From contig MEHQ01003590.1 of NCBI GenBank assembly GCA_008828725.1, forward strand, positions 62,001 through 126,000: a DNA stretch of 64,000 nt. The letters are read 5' to 3'. The stretch comes from Saccharina japonica. Its lineage: Eukaryota; Sar; Phaeophyceae; Laminariales; Laminariaceae. Below the pieces are notes generated by a model. The model made no database searches, was not told where the DNA came from, and saw only the letters and a program-made list of their open reading frames with translations. The position numbers and the translations under genes are program-made. Positions within the stretch are counted from its first letter, which is position 1; every line of letters begins with the position of its first letter. Below are positions 46,334-56,450 of the stretch, piece by piece.

Positions 46334-46349
46334 TTAGGATCGGCCCTTA

Positions 46350-46880
46350 CGACGTACGTTATTTATTAGCCCCTGCTGCTGAATGAACCATAGCTGGACA
46401 TTTCTCGTGGTGCGGTAAGACTGATACTAACTTTTGCTGTGCCATACAGCGGCCCGCGCTCACCCGGGCACGATGGGAGCCCCCGCCGCCGTTCGGTCGA
46501 CCGCGCTCCCATCGCCGCTCGGTCGACCGCGGCGGCCTTGGGCCGCCCTCGTCGATCGCCCGCCGCCGCCGCTCGCTCGGTCGTTTGCCCGCCGTCGTCC
46601 TTGTTACTAGTAAACTGATGTTGATATTTGAGCCATTATATAGTTTTTATAAGTATATTATTTTTAGTATAACATTAGTACTCGTATTATACATCTCCCT
46701 CGCACATCAGGAGAGCTGCTGCATATACAGATGGAAGTGCTCGCGTACCACGCTCGCCGGCCCTCAACCAGAAACTAGCCTGCACTCGACCCGCCGTCAG
46801 CCAGGAGCTCTCACTACCGCATCGGGGAGGGACGATGCGGTGGATGTGATAGATTGTCAGGTGTTTGGTGTAGACGAGAT
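46350..46880. other. No gene; GC-rich simple sequence
   Basis: 46470-46600 is rich in CGCCGC and contains a duplicated CGGTCGACCGCG motif. Nothing coding was recognised. Confidence 0.5.
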
Positions 46881-46884
46881 CTCT

Positions 46885-47160
46885 CTGGCACCTCGTATAG
46901 ACATACTTACATATATCTCTTTCAGAGACTACCCATCCCTAGCCTCTCAGAGCTTCCTATATACTTGCTCAGCGTTGCTTTCTCTCTTCGTTCCCTATAT
47001 ACTTTAGTTGACGAGAGGCTTCTTCCTCTTTTAGTTTTATGCGGCGCAATGGGCCCGACGGGGTTGTTTTTCAAAATCGAATGTTCGTCAAATTTTTCCG
47101 ACCTTTTGTTTTTGTTTTGGATTTTCGCTCCTGCCGTTTTGTTCGAGTAGTTGTACGAGT
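46885..47160. repeat. E-family mosaic repeat lacking its middle
   Basis: It shares CCCATCCCTAGCCTCTCAGA and TTTAGTTGACGAGAGGCTTC with the copy at 55700-56450, then jumps directly to ATGCGGCGCAATGGGCC. About 0.5 kb present at 55.8-56.3 kb is absent here. Confidence 0.75.
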
Positions 47161-47363
47161 ACGAACTGGTCCAGCCGAGAAAATATTGCTGAAATTTACA
47201 GCTTTTTCCTAACGCAACTTTGCGAGTTTCGAGCTAAAACTTTGTTTGGGGCTCCATGAGAGTGGAACCGAACGATTAAAAGCGGGTCTGTTTTTGTTTT
47301 TGAAAAGGCGGGCGTATATGGCCGGTTCAAGAAAAATCCAGATTACGTTTTCGCGAATAATAA

Positions 47364-49155
47364 GGGCCGGTACTAAGACCTATGCCAATGGGAAAGCGAT
47401 GTTGCCATACTAAAGTTTGAATTTCTAAGGTCCCCGCTAGATTTTTCCAGAACAAGCTTGCTATGGGACCGATTCTTAAAACGGATTATTCTCTACTTTT
47501 GGAAAAGCCCGCAAAAAGCAATTCTGGGGCCGATGTTGGGACAAGATCGGCTTGAGAAAAACACAGGCGGATGTTAGTTCGAAGCGGCGAGATTCTCCGT
47601 CCTCGACAAACATGGATCCACAAAAACAACGACTGCGTCATGAATTCTGAACGCAATGCGCTCGTTACGGGCTCCGCCCCACCGTAGGGTCACCGTGTTC
47701 ACACGATGGCCGGTGATATGTGGCGGGCGCTGGCCAGGCGTATGATAAACAAACAATTGGCCGCTGGTGTGCATAAAGCAGATGACAAACATTCTTGATC
47801 CGCCTCAAATGGCAAAAAATAGTTTGTTTTTTCGGGTTTACGAGAAGAGCGTAGGACGCCGCCGGAAAGCTCTCGCCCCCTAGACCATGGATCCACCTTA
47901 TACCTTCGAGGCCGTCATCTATACTCGTTGGTCTTGCCCGACACGAAGCAGGTTGGCCGTGGGCTGAGTCTATGTCGAGATCGAAGGTCTATCGTCGCAC
48001 GAGCTGATTTTTGTCAGGGTGTTGACGATTTGCAACGAGAAAAAGCTAATAGCGCCGCCTGCAGCCGTTTGAAAAAAACAAAACAAATCACATGTTTTTC
48101 CCTTTCTCTCCATAGTGGCGGTACGAGCGGATCTTCAGCCTGAACATTCCAGGAAAATATTTCAAACATAGCTGACTGGTGCTACGGTAGCGGGGGTAGC
48201 TTGATTTTCACTACCACGTTTACTCCACTCGGGCGAGTGGCTTTGTGCCTCACTTAAAACTGGATGCAGAAATGAGTTTTTGTTGCAGAGTAGCCAGCAT
48301 ACTATGATGGTGCATATCTCGACAACGTAACGCGTTAAGGCTTGAAAAACAGCGAAGAAATTGGTGGTCACTCGGCAGAGTGGCTCTTATCTGCTGGAAA
48401 CGATGGACTCAAAAGCGATCCCCCTACCGTAGCACCAGTCAGCTTTCAAACATCGCTTTCCCATTGGCATAGTTCTAACGAGGAAATAAAAACAAAAACT
48501 AAACTAAACAAAAAACAAGAACCTTAGTCGAATTTTTACGCGGTGCAATTTTTCGGAATTACTTAACCGTCGCAGCAGGTGATTTCCGGCGATATCGCTC
48601 AACAACGCCAGTGGGTAGACACAACTCGTACACGCGAGGCAACCCTCACATGAGACCGTTCTCGTGGTCCAACCCGCTTCCTCCGGGCTGTTCTAGAAGT
48701 TGCGTATCGGCCATCGCTGTTTGATGGCGGACGTTTGAATTTTGAGTCGCACTCTTGACCAAAATGTTGCCGCCCCAGCAACTTCCTCACCCCCCGGTTT
48801 CTTGCGAGGGTACTCCTTGGCCAAAGCCTATCCATATATCTTGGCGCCGGGAGCAGGCAAGCCTCGCGGCAGCCACATGCACCACCTCGGTCATCGAGCG
48901 CTTGCCAACCGGTCGTAGTAACTTTATCGGAAGCTTCATCCCAACGCTCCGAGTTCTTCCTACGTTTCTCTTCGCCCTGGGTAACCCTTATTTCGTCAAA
49001 ATCACACCCATTTCGTTGAAAATAAAGGCTCTGGGCTCTGGGATTAGAACAAAACGAAAATTCAAAACAGAGGTATCGGGATCTCAACTTCTAGTTTCTT
49101 GAATTTGACCAACAAAACTCACTTGCTCTTCAGTCCTGCTCGTCGTTTTTTGCCC
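47364..49155. mobile_element. M3 family, second copy, split by M5
   Basis: Left TIR GGGCCGGTAC, then the inserted M5 copy, then the rest of the TIR (CGAGGAAATAAAAAC). The right end is deleted to GCCC. TAA lies on both sides (47361-47363 and 49156-49158). The interior is an inverted match to M3 at 42956-46346, for example ATCTCAACTTCTAGTTTCTT. Confidence 0.82.
47377..48475. mobile_element. M5 family, 1.1-kb copy, TAA TSD
   Basis: Ends GACCTATGCCAATGGGAAAG and inverted GAACTATGCCAATGGGAAAG. TAA lies at 47374-47376 and 48476-48478. It holds a conserved minus-strand frame at 47574-47792 (TSGQLFVYHTPGQRPPHITG and FRIHDAVVVFVDPCLSRTEN). Confidence 0.88.
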
Positions 49156-49158
49156 TAA

Positions 49159-50040
49159 AGTACGGAAATTCCCAGTGACTTTAGTTACTGGGCTCTGTCG
49201 CGGAAATTATTTAATTTCCTAAATCCCCTGCTTTTGAACTGTGTTTCGAGGTGTAATTCCATCTTTTTTTAGTAATCCCCTCCCCTGCTTAGTTCAACTC
49301 CAAACACGATTTGGCTCTGTAGCCCATCAATCCCTCTACTTCATCTTACACATGGCATAAACAATTGGCTATGTAGCCTTTGGCTAGATAAAGTTGTACA
49401 AATTCGATACTTAACCCGACTAGGTAATATCAGCTCTGGGTCGAGTCGATGATTGTGTCGGACGTACTCGTACTGAGCTTGACATCGGATGTTATCATGA
49501 ATGCCCATCACATGCCCGCGACTAGACTTATACAAGTAAGTACAGCTACTTAGTTGGCAAAGCGACGGCGGCGCATGCGAGGTGACACACGCTGCGTTGT
49601 GTGCTAGCATCTGACGGTAACGTGGAAGACGCTGATTTACGCTGCGTGTGTGCTAGCACCTGACGAGTACATATACATACATATATAGACGGAGGACGAT
49701 GTCAGGCAGCATTATTGGCGAGACAGCAACAGGTAGGTCGAGTGTACAAAAGCTCTACGTATGTACATGGTGAATGCCAGGCATAGCTTTATGTACAAGC
49801 TACAACAATAACTAATACTTCACAGGCGAGGTGGCGGGGAGCGGGGGTCAGGGTGGAGCCCCGATCCCCGTGCCCCGCACAGCTGCCAACCCTCTGTATG
49901 CGTGTCCGTCAAATATAGTTTGAAATGAATCGTCAGGAAGCGGAGTGGGTCCGACTGTCGTTCGTGTTTGTGACAGACGTTCGTTCGTGTGTGTGATGCG
50001 TACAGAGGGTTCAAGTGTGAGGCCGACAGGTCGAGCGTAC
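49159..50040. other. No recognisable gene
   Basis: Contains a near-repeat of ACGCTGCGT-TGTGCTAGCA--TGACG at about 49588-49615 and 49640-49665. Nothing else was identified. Confidence 0.45.
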
Positions 50041-50172
50041 AGCAACGCTTGACCCTGGCCTCGTGTATCCTCCTGTCCTACTGCTGCTGTTGTTGCTGCT
50101 GCTGTTCCTCTGCCGCTGCTCCTGCGGCCGACACAGCTGTGCTGCTGCTGCTTTAGTATGCTGACGATTGTT
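50041..50172. repeat. R repeat, copy 1 (CTG-rich)
   Basis: Matches 55547-55676: CCTGGCCTCGT, GCTGCTGTTCC-CTG, GGCCG-CACAG and GTATGCTGACG. It ends where a foldback element begins. Confidence 0.75.
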
Positions 50173-51194
50173 TTAGGGAAATGGCCATTTGGGGCTATAC
50201 CCCCTGGTTTTACGGCCTTTTGGGGGTAGGGCCAACATGCCCCCTCGAAACGTGCTCCCGCTGGCCCAAACAGGCCTCAAACGTCATTCCGAAGCACTGG
50301 CGTGCCCGAAGCCCATGCCAAGCATGCACACAACTTGTTTTCTTTTTTTCAGGAACGTCCTTGGGTCTAACCGGACGGCGGCGCACGAGGGAGCAAACGA
50401 AGTCCCCCCTTTGACCATATTGAGGGGGGATAACCCCACGTGCCTACTAAACTTATCTACTCCCCCCAACTGACCACTTTTTTTACCCCGTTTGACCGAA
50501 AGCATGCCTCCTTTTGACCATCTGCCACAGCCTCAAAAACAACTACAGCAGTACGTACCCAAGTCACCGCCCAACAGCCCGAATAGACCACGGGGCGGAG
50601 CATCCAGGACTTGCGAGTAGTCGGGATCGTTTGCCTCCCAAAAAACAAATCTCGACACAACTATACAAATCAAATATTTATAGACGATATGAAGATATCG
50701 GTTCTTCGGAGAAAACATGACGGTGATGGGGGAATCAGAACACATAAGTGTATGCTCGGCACATGGGTCGTGCGTTGCTGGGTGCTTGGTGCTTCGTTGC
50801 TGGGTGCTGTGGGTCATGGATTATCGGTGTTGGGTTGTCGGACGGGAGGGGTCTTTGGGGCACGAGCAACATCAGGCGCAACGAACGGTCGTTAGTCTTC
50901 TTGCTTGAGAGGTACTTTTCCCCTGTCCCCAACGAATACATCCCCGACGGCAGGCTGGTGTGTTTGATTTCGGATCACCAGGATCACACCCAGCAACCAA
51001 GCACCAAGCATCAAGGCCCAGCAACCCATCCCCCATACGCCGAGTATACACGTATGTGTTCTGATTCCCCCATCACCGTCATGTTTTCTCAGAGGAGCCG
51101 ATATCTTCATATCGTCTATATAAATATTTGATTTGTATAGTTGTGCCGAGATTTATTTCTTGGGAGGCAAACGATCCTGACTACTCGCAAGTGA

Positions 51195-52020
51195 GGCCAG
51201 ATCTTATGCAATATTATTTCTGTGATTGAAAACGGAAGGAAGTCGGATTTTTCACCGACAACAAATCCCACCACATCGTTATTCGGTGTGCCATCTTATC
51301 GTGATTTTGGTTTTATTTCATGGGGGAACCAAGAAAACCAGAACAGAACTGATATTTTGAACTCCACGACACGAACGAGTGATCTACGCCGGGTTGGGCG
51401 TTCAACCTTCACCAACAGGTCCTCGAAGACAGGGAATGGACTGGGAACCTCCGGCGGAGCTGCGTAAGGGCTTGTCTAGTCGTTGTGGGCCATCAAGGAG
51501 CTCTCGCTCTCACGGAGCATGAGCTGCTGTAGCTGTCATAGTCAAAAAAAGCCGTTAGATTGTTTTGATGATTTGTTTCGCCCATGGCGCAGTTGCCGCT
51601 GGGCGGCCACAACACATGCGATGGTGGCCAAGGTGCTGATGCTTTCCCTCTCCCTGGTGGTAGATGCACGAGTGCTGTGTCCCAGCTGTGTACAAAAGAA
51701 GCCAAGCACGTAGCGCCGTGATCCGTCGTGAGCCCTGCACAGTCTATAACCCATACAAAATTGTATAATGCCTCCGAGATCTCGTGCAAAAGCGTTTTCA
51801 ATCACTTTCTAAAATATCACCAAGTGGTTAAAAAAGGCCGCCAAAAAAAAGCATTTGGTCAGATTTTATCGATGATAAAATCAAGGAGGAACATTTGTTC
51901 CACCAAACAGGCCCCATAACACGCGATTTTGATCAAACCTGATAATATTTGGGACCAGATACGCCGAAACCTCCGTAAAGATAAGATAATCACCAAAAAA
52001 ATACTGCATAAGATTAGGCC
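51195..52020. mobile_element. M4 family, second copy, TGA TSD
   Basis: Ends GGCCAGATCTTATGCAATAT and inverted GGCCTAATCTTATGCAGTAT. TGA lies at 51192-51194 and 52021-52023, the latter shared with the next element. 826 bp, against 832 bp for the first copy. Confidence 0.88.
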
Positions 52021-52023
52021 TGA

Positions 52024-52853
52024 GACCTATGCCAATGGGAAAGCAAAGTTGGAAATCGATCTTTGGAATATTTGCCTGGAATGTTCAGGCTGAAGATCCG
52101 CTCGTACCGCCGCTGTGGGAAAAAAGGGAAAAAATGTTTTATTTTTTTCATATTTGTTTTCAAACGGCTGCAGGCGGCGCTATTAGCTCCTTCTTGTTGC
52201 AAATCGTCAACACCCTGACAAAAATCAGCTCGTGCGACGATAGACCTTCGATGTCGACATAGACTCAGCCCAGGGCCAACCCGCTTCGTGTCGGGCAAGG
52301 CCAACGAGCGTAGATGACGGCCTCGAAGGTATAAGGTGGATCCATGGTCTAGGGGGCGAGAGCTTGCGGGCGGCGTCCTACGCTCTTCTCCAAAACCCGC
52401 AAAAAAAGTATTTTTTGCCATTTGAGGCGGATGGAGAATTTTTTGTCATCTGTTGTTTGCACACCAGCGGCCAACTGTCGGTTTACCATACGCCTGGCCA
52501 GCGCCCGCCACATATCACAGGCCATCGTGTGAACACGGTGACCCTAGGGTGGGTCGGAGCCCGTAACGAGCGCACTGCGTTCAGAATTCATGACGCAGTC
52601 GTTGGTTTTGTCGATCCATGTTTGTCGAGGACTCGGAATCTCGCCGCTTCGAACTAACATCGGCTTGAGTTTTTCTCAAGCCGATCTTGTCCCAACATCG
52701 GCCCCAGAATTGCCTTTCTCGGGCTTTTCCAAAAGTTGGGAATATTCCGTTTTAAGAGTCGGTCCTATAGCAAGCTTGTTGTGGAAAAATCTGGCGGGGA
52801 TCTTAGGAATTCAAACTTTTTAGGGTAACTTTGCTTTCCCATTGGCATAGGTC
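52024..52853. mobile_element. M5 family, 0.83-kb copy, TGA TSD
   Basis: Ends GACCTATGCCAATGGGAAAG and its inverted copy. TGA lies at 52021-52023 and 52854-52856. A plus-strand frame at 52364-52657 (CLHTSGQLSVYHTPGQRPPH and FRIHDAVVGFVDPCLSRTRN) is homologous to that in the other M5 copy, about 61 of 69 residues alike by eye. Confidence 0.9.
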
Positions 52854-52856
52854 TGA

Positions 52857-53149
52857 GTACATCATACAATATGTTAGCTCGGATCTTTAAGGCATGGTTT
52901 TGTCTTTCAAAATGTGTATCTGTGGTCCTGGTCCGCGCTCGGAATTTTCTCGCAATTTTCTCGCTAGATGCAAAAGCGGCTTTGGGTCCGGTTTGGGTTA
53001 GGGTTAGGGTTAAGGTTAGGGTTGGGGGTTGGGTTGGGTCTACGCCGGTACCTTGATCCAGCCAGGAAGTGCTCCCTAGCTCGCAAAGCAATGCGAGAAG
53101 TGAAAATCCCGCCCCTAGGAAGATCCGAGCTAACGAATTGTATAAGGGG
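52857..53149. repeat. M9 TIR-like unit 1 with telomere-like tract
   Basis: The left end ATACAATATGTTAGCTCGGA (52864) is mirrored by AAGATCCGAGCTAACGAATTGTAT (53120-53143; only 20 of these bases pair fully). The unit repeats directly at 53150. It contains GGGTTAGGGTTAGGGTTAAG at about 52995. Confidence 0.72.
52994..53040. repeat. Interstitial telomere-like (TTAGGG) tract 1
   Basis: Several TTAGGG units followed by GTTGGG units, with one variant TTAAGG. It is too short and too internal to mark a chromosome end. Confidence 0.8.
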
Positions 53150-53345
53150 GGTACATCATACAATCCGTTATCTCGGATCTTTAAGGCATGGTTTTGTGTA
53201 AAAATGTGTATCTGTGGTCCGCTGTCGTAACTGTGGTCCGCGCTCGGAATGTTCTCGCATTTTTCTCGCTAGATGCAAAAGCGGCACAGCCGCCTTTCTC
53301 GCTGGTTTCTGGTCCGTTCTGGGTCCGGTTTGGGTTATGGTTATA

Positions 53346-54183
53346 GGGCGTGTCTTAACTTCACTTCGCGGGCATTGGAACGGAACGAACGTAAAATTAT
53401 TTGCCTGAAAAAGTGGTGCTGATTGGATATCGAGAAAAAAAACACGCGAACAGATTCCACGCGTTCCAAGCTGTCCGTAAATTTGTAAAGAGGAAGCGTA
53501 TGTGTCAAAACAGTAATCCTTGTTCAGCAGAACCGAACGGCCCACTTGAAACGAGATTTACGGCAGTTGATTGGTGCTGGAAGTGTTGCAACTGGTTGCG
53601 ACATTTGCTGGGAGGCCCACCAGGGTGTGGGGCAAAATGAGATGACATGGGAGCACGCGATGGAGCACGTGCAGACGCCACAGGTCTCGCCTGCGGTAGG
53701 AGCCACGCGATACGGCCATGGCCTGTACAGGAGGCCCACGAGGGAAAAATTCGGGTGGCGAACGAGACTGTGGCGATAGAAATCTAGCAAAAACGCTGGA
53801 CCGATGTTCACAGAAGCACCAGGATACCTCGTCGAGCCGCGACGGCGATATCATAACTTCTAGATTTGTCCCGAGGGTGCCACTTAGACCGCTAGCACTG
53901 CTTGGTCTGAGGCATGTCAGGCGCTCTATTTGCGTGTGAAGCTATCCTCTGTACCAGGAGCACTCGCTGCCTACGTGACGGTACCCCTGTCCTAGAGTCC
54001 AGCTTCACAGTCCCGAGGCAAATTTCATGGGTTACTTTCTGTTGCGGCCTGTTCAAGGATCGGGTGTCTAACAAATCGATCGGACACAAACCGCAAAAAC
54101 AGCATGGAATGGAACGAACGAACGCGAATAGTCTCGTTCCGTTCCAGCCATTCCAAGCTATCGAATGGAGTTAAGACACGGCC
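53346..54183. mobile_element. M6: TIR element inserted in a TTAGGG tract
   Basis: Ends GGGCGTGTCTTAACTTCACT and inverted GGCCGTGTCTTAACTCCATT, with further inner matches (GGAACGGAACGAACG on the left, CGTTCCGTTCCAGCC on the right). TTA lies at 53341-53343 and 54184-54186, although two bases (TA) separate the left TTA from the TIR. 838 bp. No domain in its open frames. Confidence 0.8.
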
Positions 54184-54218
54184 TTAGGGTTAGGGTTAGG
54201 GTTGGGGGTTGGGTTGGG
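54184..54218. repeat. Interstitial telomere-like (TTAGGG) tract 2
   Basis: TTAGGG units then GTTGGG units, the same pattern as 52994-53040. Cut off from its unit by the M6 insertion. Confidence 0.8.
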
Positions 54219-54654
54219 TCGCAAGTCCTGCATGTTCCGCCCCGTGGTCTATTCGGGCTGTTGGGCGGTGACGTCGATACGTACTGCTGTAGTCGTTTTT
54301 GAGGCTGTCGCAGATGGTCAAAAGGGGGTACGGTTTCGGTCAAACGGGTTAAAAAAAGTTATCAATTGGGGGGAGTAGATAAATTTAGGTACGTGGGGTT
54401 ATCCCCCCCTAAGATGTAGTCAAAGGGGACTCTTCGTTTTCCCCCTCGTGCGCCGCCGTCCCGTTAGGCCCAAAGACGCGCCTGAAAAAAAGAAAATCGT
54501 TGTGTGCATGCTTGGCATGGGCTTCGGTCATCTCGCCAGGGCTGCGGAATTGCGTTTGAGGCCTGTTTGGGCCCGCGGGAGCACGTTTCGCGGGCGCATT
54601 TTGACCCTACCCAAATGGCCATAAATCCAGGGGGTATACCCCCGAATGACCATT

Positions 54655-55546
54655 AGTATTTTTTTACATACTCGTCTTCATTCTTCTATGCCGAATAACA
54701 ATACCAGGTACCAGGTATGATACCAGGTACGAGGTATCGCGTTGGGGAAGCAAACGACACACAGCTAATTAAGTATGAATACGTACGAGCTGGGCCAGCC
54801 ATATAGTGGTTTAAACGTCGGATTGGCCATGCCCCCATCAATTTTTCGAATTTGGACTTGATGTTTTGACACGGTGTAGTTCATGCACTCGCCAACAGGT
54901 TGACTTTCGGCCCTATGCATTTTTGTTTTTTTCCAAGAGATATGACCGATCCAAAAATCCGAACAAATACAAAAGCGACCAAAACTACTGTAGTAAAACA
55001 AAACGAAAAAATAAATAGGGCCGAAGGTGAATGCCTTTGAACGTGCGATTCAAATCCGGGGTCGAAAACTTAGTCCAAAATACTCAAAATTGAGCGGGGC
55101 ATGGTAGAAATGCCATTTTTTTCGTATTGACTTGACTAATGTATGGAAATCAAGTTTTGGTGATATCTCTTGATGGGTGGCGAATTGGGCAACGAGACTT
55201 TCATCGCTCTTCTCTGTGTGTCTTCAGCACTGTCTCCAGCAAGTTTCGCAGAGATCGAAAACGACGATTTTTATACGAATTTTATTATGTGTAAAAAAGT
55301 AGGTGTTTTTGAGTTTTTGCGGATATCTCAGCAAGATCAAGTCGAGAAAATATAAAGTATAGAAATTTTCATAAACGTTTTTTTTGCATAAGCAGTGGTG
55401 TGTCAGGGTTAGTGTCCCCAATTTATGTAGCCCAATTCGCAGTGGCTCACGAGATACGACTCATCAAAGCCTTTTCAGCTTTACGGCTGGCCCAGCTCTT
55501 ACGTAAAGAGGGTTCGAATGTTAGACCGGCCGACAACCTGAGCGTA
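54655..55546. other. No recognisable gene
   Basis: AT-rich; a TACCAGGTAC-type motif repeats near 54703-54740. Open frames on either strand have no recognisable domain. Confidence 0.45.
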
Positions 55547-55676
55547 TTACAGCGACGCTGAGCCTGGCCTCGTAGTATGTCTTACTGCTGTTGCTGTTGC
55601 TGCTGTTCCGCTGCTGTTGTTGCTCCGGCCGGCACAGATGGTGCTGCTGCTGTATGCTGACGTTTTTTTTTTTTTT
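55547..55676. repeat. R repeat, copy 2
   Basis: Direct copy of 50041-50172, followed by a T run. It precedes the full E repeat. Confidence 0.75.
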
Positions 55677-55699
55677 AACGAACCAAACCGGCACGTATA

Positions 55700-56450
55700 G
55701 ATTTACTTACTAATATCTCGCTCAGGGATTGCCCATCCCTGGCCTCTCAGAGCTCCCACTTCGACACCGTCTCCTTTCACTACTTGGTCAGCTCTATTTG
55801 TTCCCTATATACTTTAGTTGACGAGAGGCTTCTTTCTCCTTCAGTTTTGGGTTCGTGCGTGTGCCCAGAGAGCTCCGCAGCGCGGGCGAGCCCGGCGCCA
55901 TCGCGGGTATGGGAGGGCGCTGGTCAGTAGAGGGGGGGGCAGAAGGAGCGTGGTCGCCTTTTTCGTGGCTAGGCGTGGCGTGTCCACCGAGACACGAGGG
56001 AAGCATGAAGGTGCTTTGTCTGCGTTGCTGCTGCAGAATGTCCGAAACTATAAGGTTCGTTTATTTCTGTAAAAAAAATCATGCGGTGCTTATTTATCGG
56101 AACAAATATGTTTTAAAGAGAAAGCCCGGCGGTTTGAACACCATCATGATGGAGCGGGCGAACGAGGGCCACGGTGAGCACCGGGCTTCACGCCAGGCGG
56201 GCCACGGGGCTCACTGGGGCAGAGAGGCAGTAGAGCTCGACCCCGACCGAATCGATGGCGAGGTGATCGCGGAGGGGCGGGGAGCGTCAAGCCTGACAAC
56301 ACGTCAATGACGTCGCGACCTATTTTTGTTTTATGCGGCGCAATCGGCCCAAGGGGGCACGAAAATTGTTTCCCGAGACCCACACTCCAATTTTTGTATT
56401 TCGGTGCTGCTGAGGGGGGGTGGGGGGGCCTTCACCAAATCCTATATAAA
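55700..56450. repeat. E-family mosaic repeat, fullest copy
   Basis: Contains in order the parts seen separately at 34296-34680 (5' half) and 37200-37560 (3' half), and the ends seen at 46885-47160. A frame through 55855-56310 reads GEPGAIAGMGGRWSVEGG and later GAHWGREAVELDPDRIDGEV. No known domain. Confidence 0.8.

Larger units (their letters stand above)
42956..46346. mobile_element. M3: Harbinger-like MITE holding two nested elements
   Basis: Left end GGGCCGGTCCTAACGAGG; right end inverted GGGCCGATCCTAACGAGG, itself split by M4. TTA lies at 42953-42955 and 46347-46349. Removing the foldback (43112-44868) and M4 with one TTA (45502-46336) leaves about 0.8 kb, close to M2. Interior sequence matches the M3 copy at 47364-49155 in reverse. 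Confidence 0.87.
53150..54218. repeat. M9 unit 2, interrupted by M6
   Basis: Starts as unit 1 (GTACATCATACAAT, then CTCGGATCTTTAAGGCATGG), is interrupted by M6 in its telomere-like tract, and resumes at 54184 with TTAGGGTTAGGG and GTTGGGTTGGGTC. The right TIR is missing because the split foldback follows. Confidence 0.7.
50176..54654. mobile_element. F-family foldback split by a 3.0-kb block
   Basis: The left arm and loop run from GGGAAATGGCCATTTGGGGC at 50176 to ACTACTCGCAAG at 51191. The right arm resumes at TCGCAAGTCCTGCATGTTCC (54219) and ends at GAATGACCATT (54654). TCGCAAG is present on both sides of the break (51185-51191 and 54219-54225). Without the block the element is about 1.45 kb, like the copy at 60516-62011. 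Confidence 0.82.

Noticed and set aside
46885..47160. Processed (spliced) copy of an E-family gene
   Set aside because: The missing 0.5 kb does not start with GT and end with AG at matching positions, so simple deletion is as likely.
52994..53040. Chromosome end or telomere fusion
   Set aside because: Short tracts, both inside copies of the same repeat, with no head-to-head arrangement.
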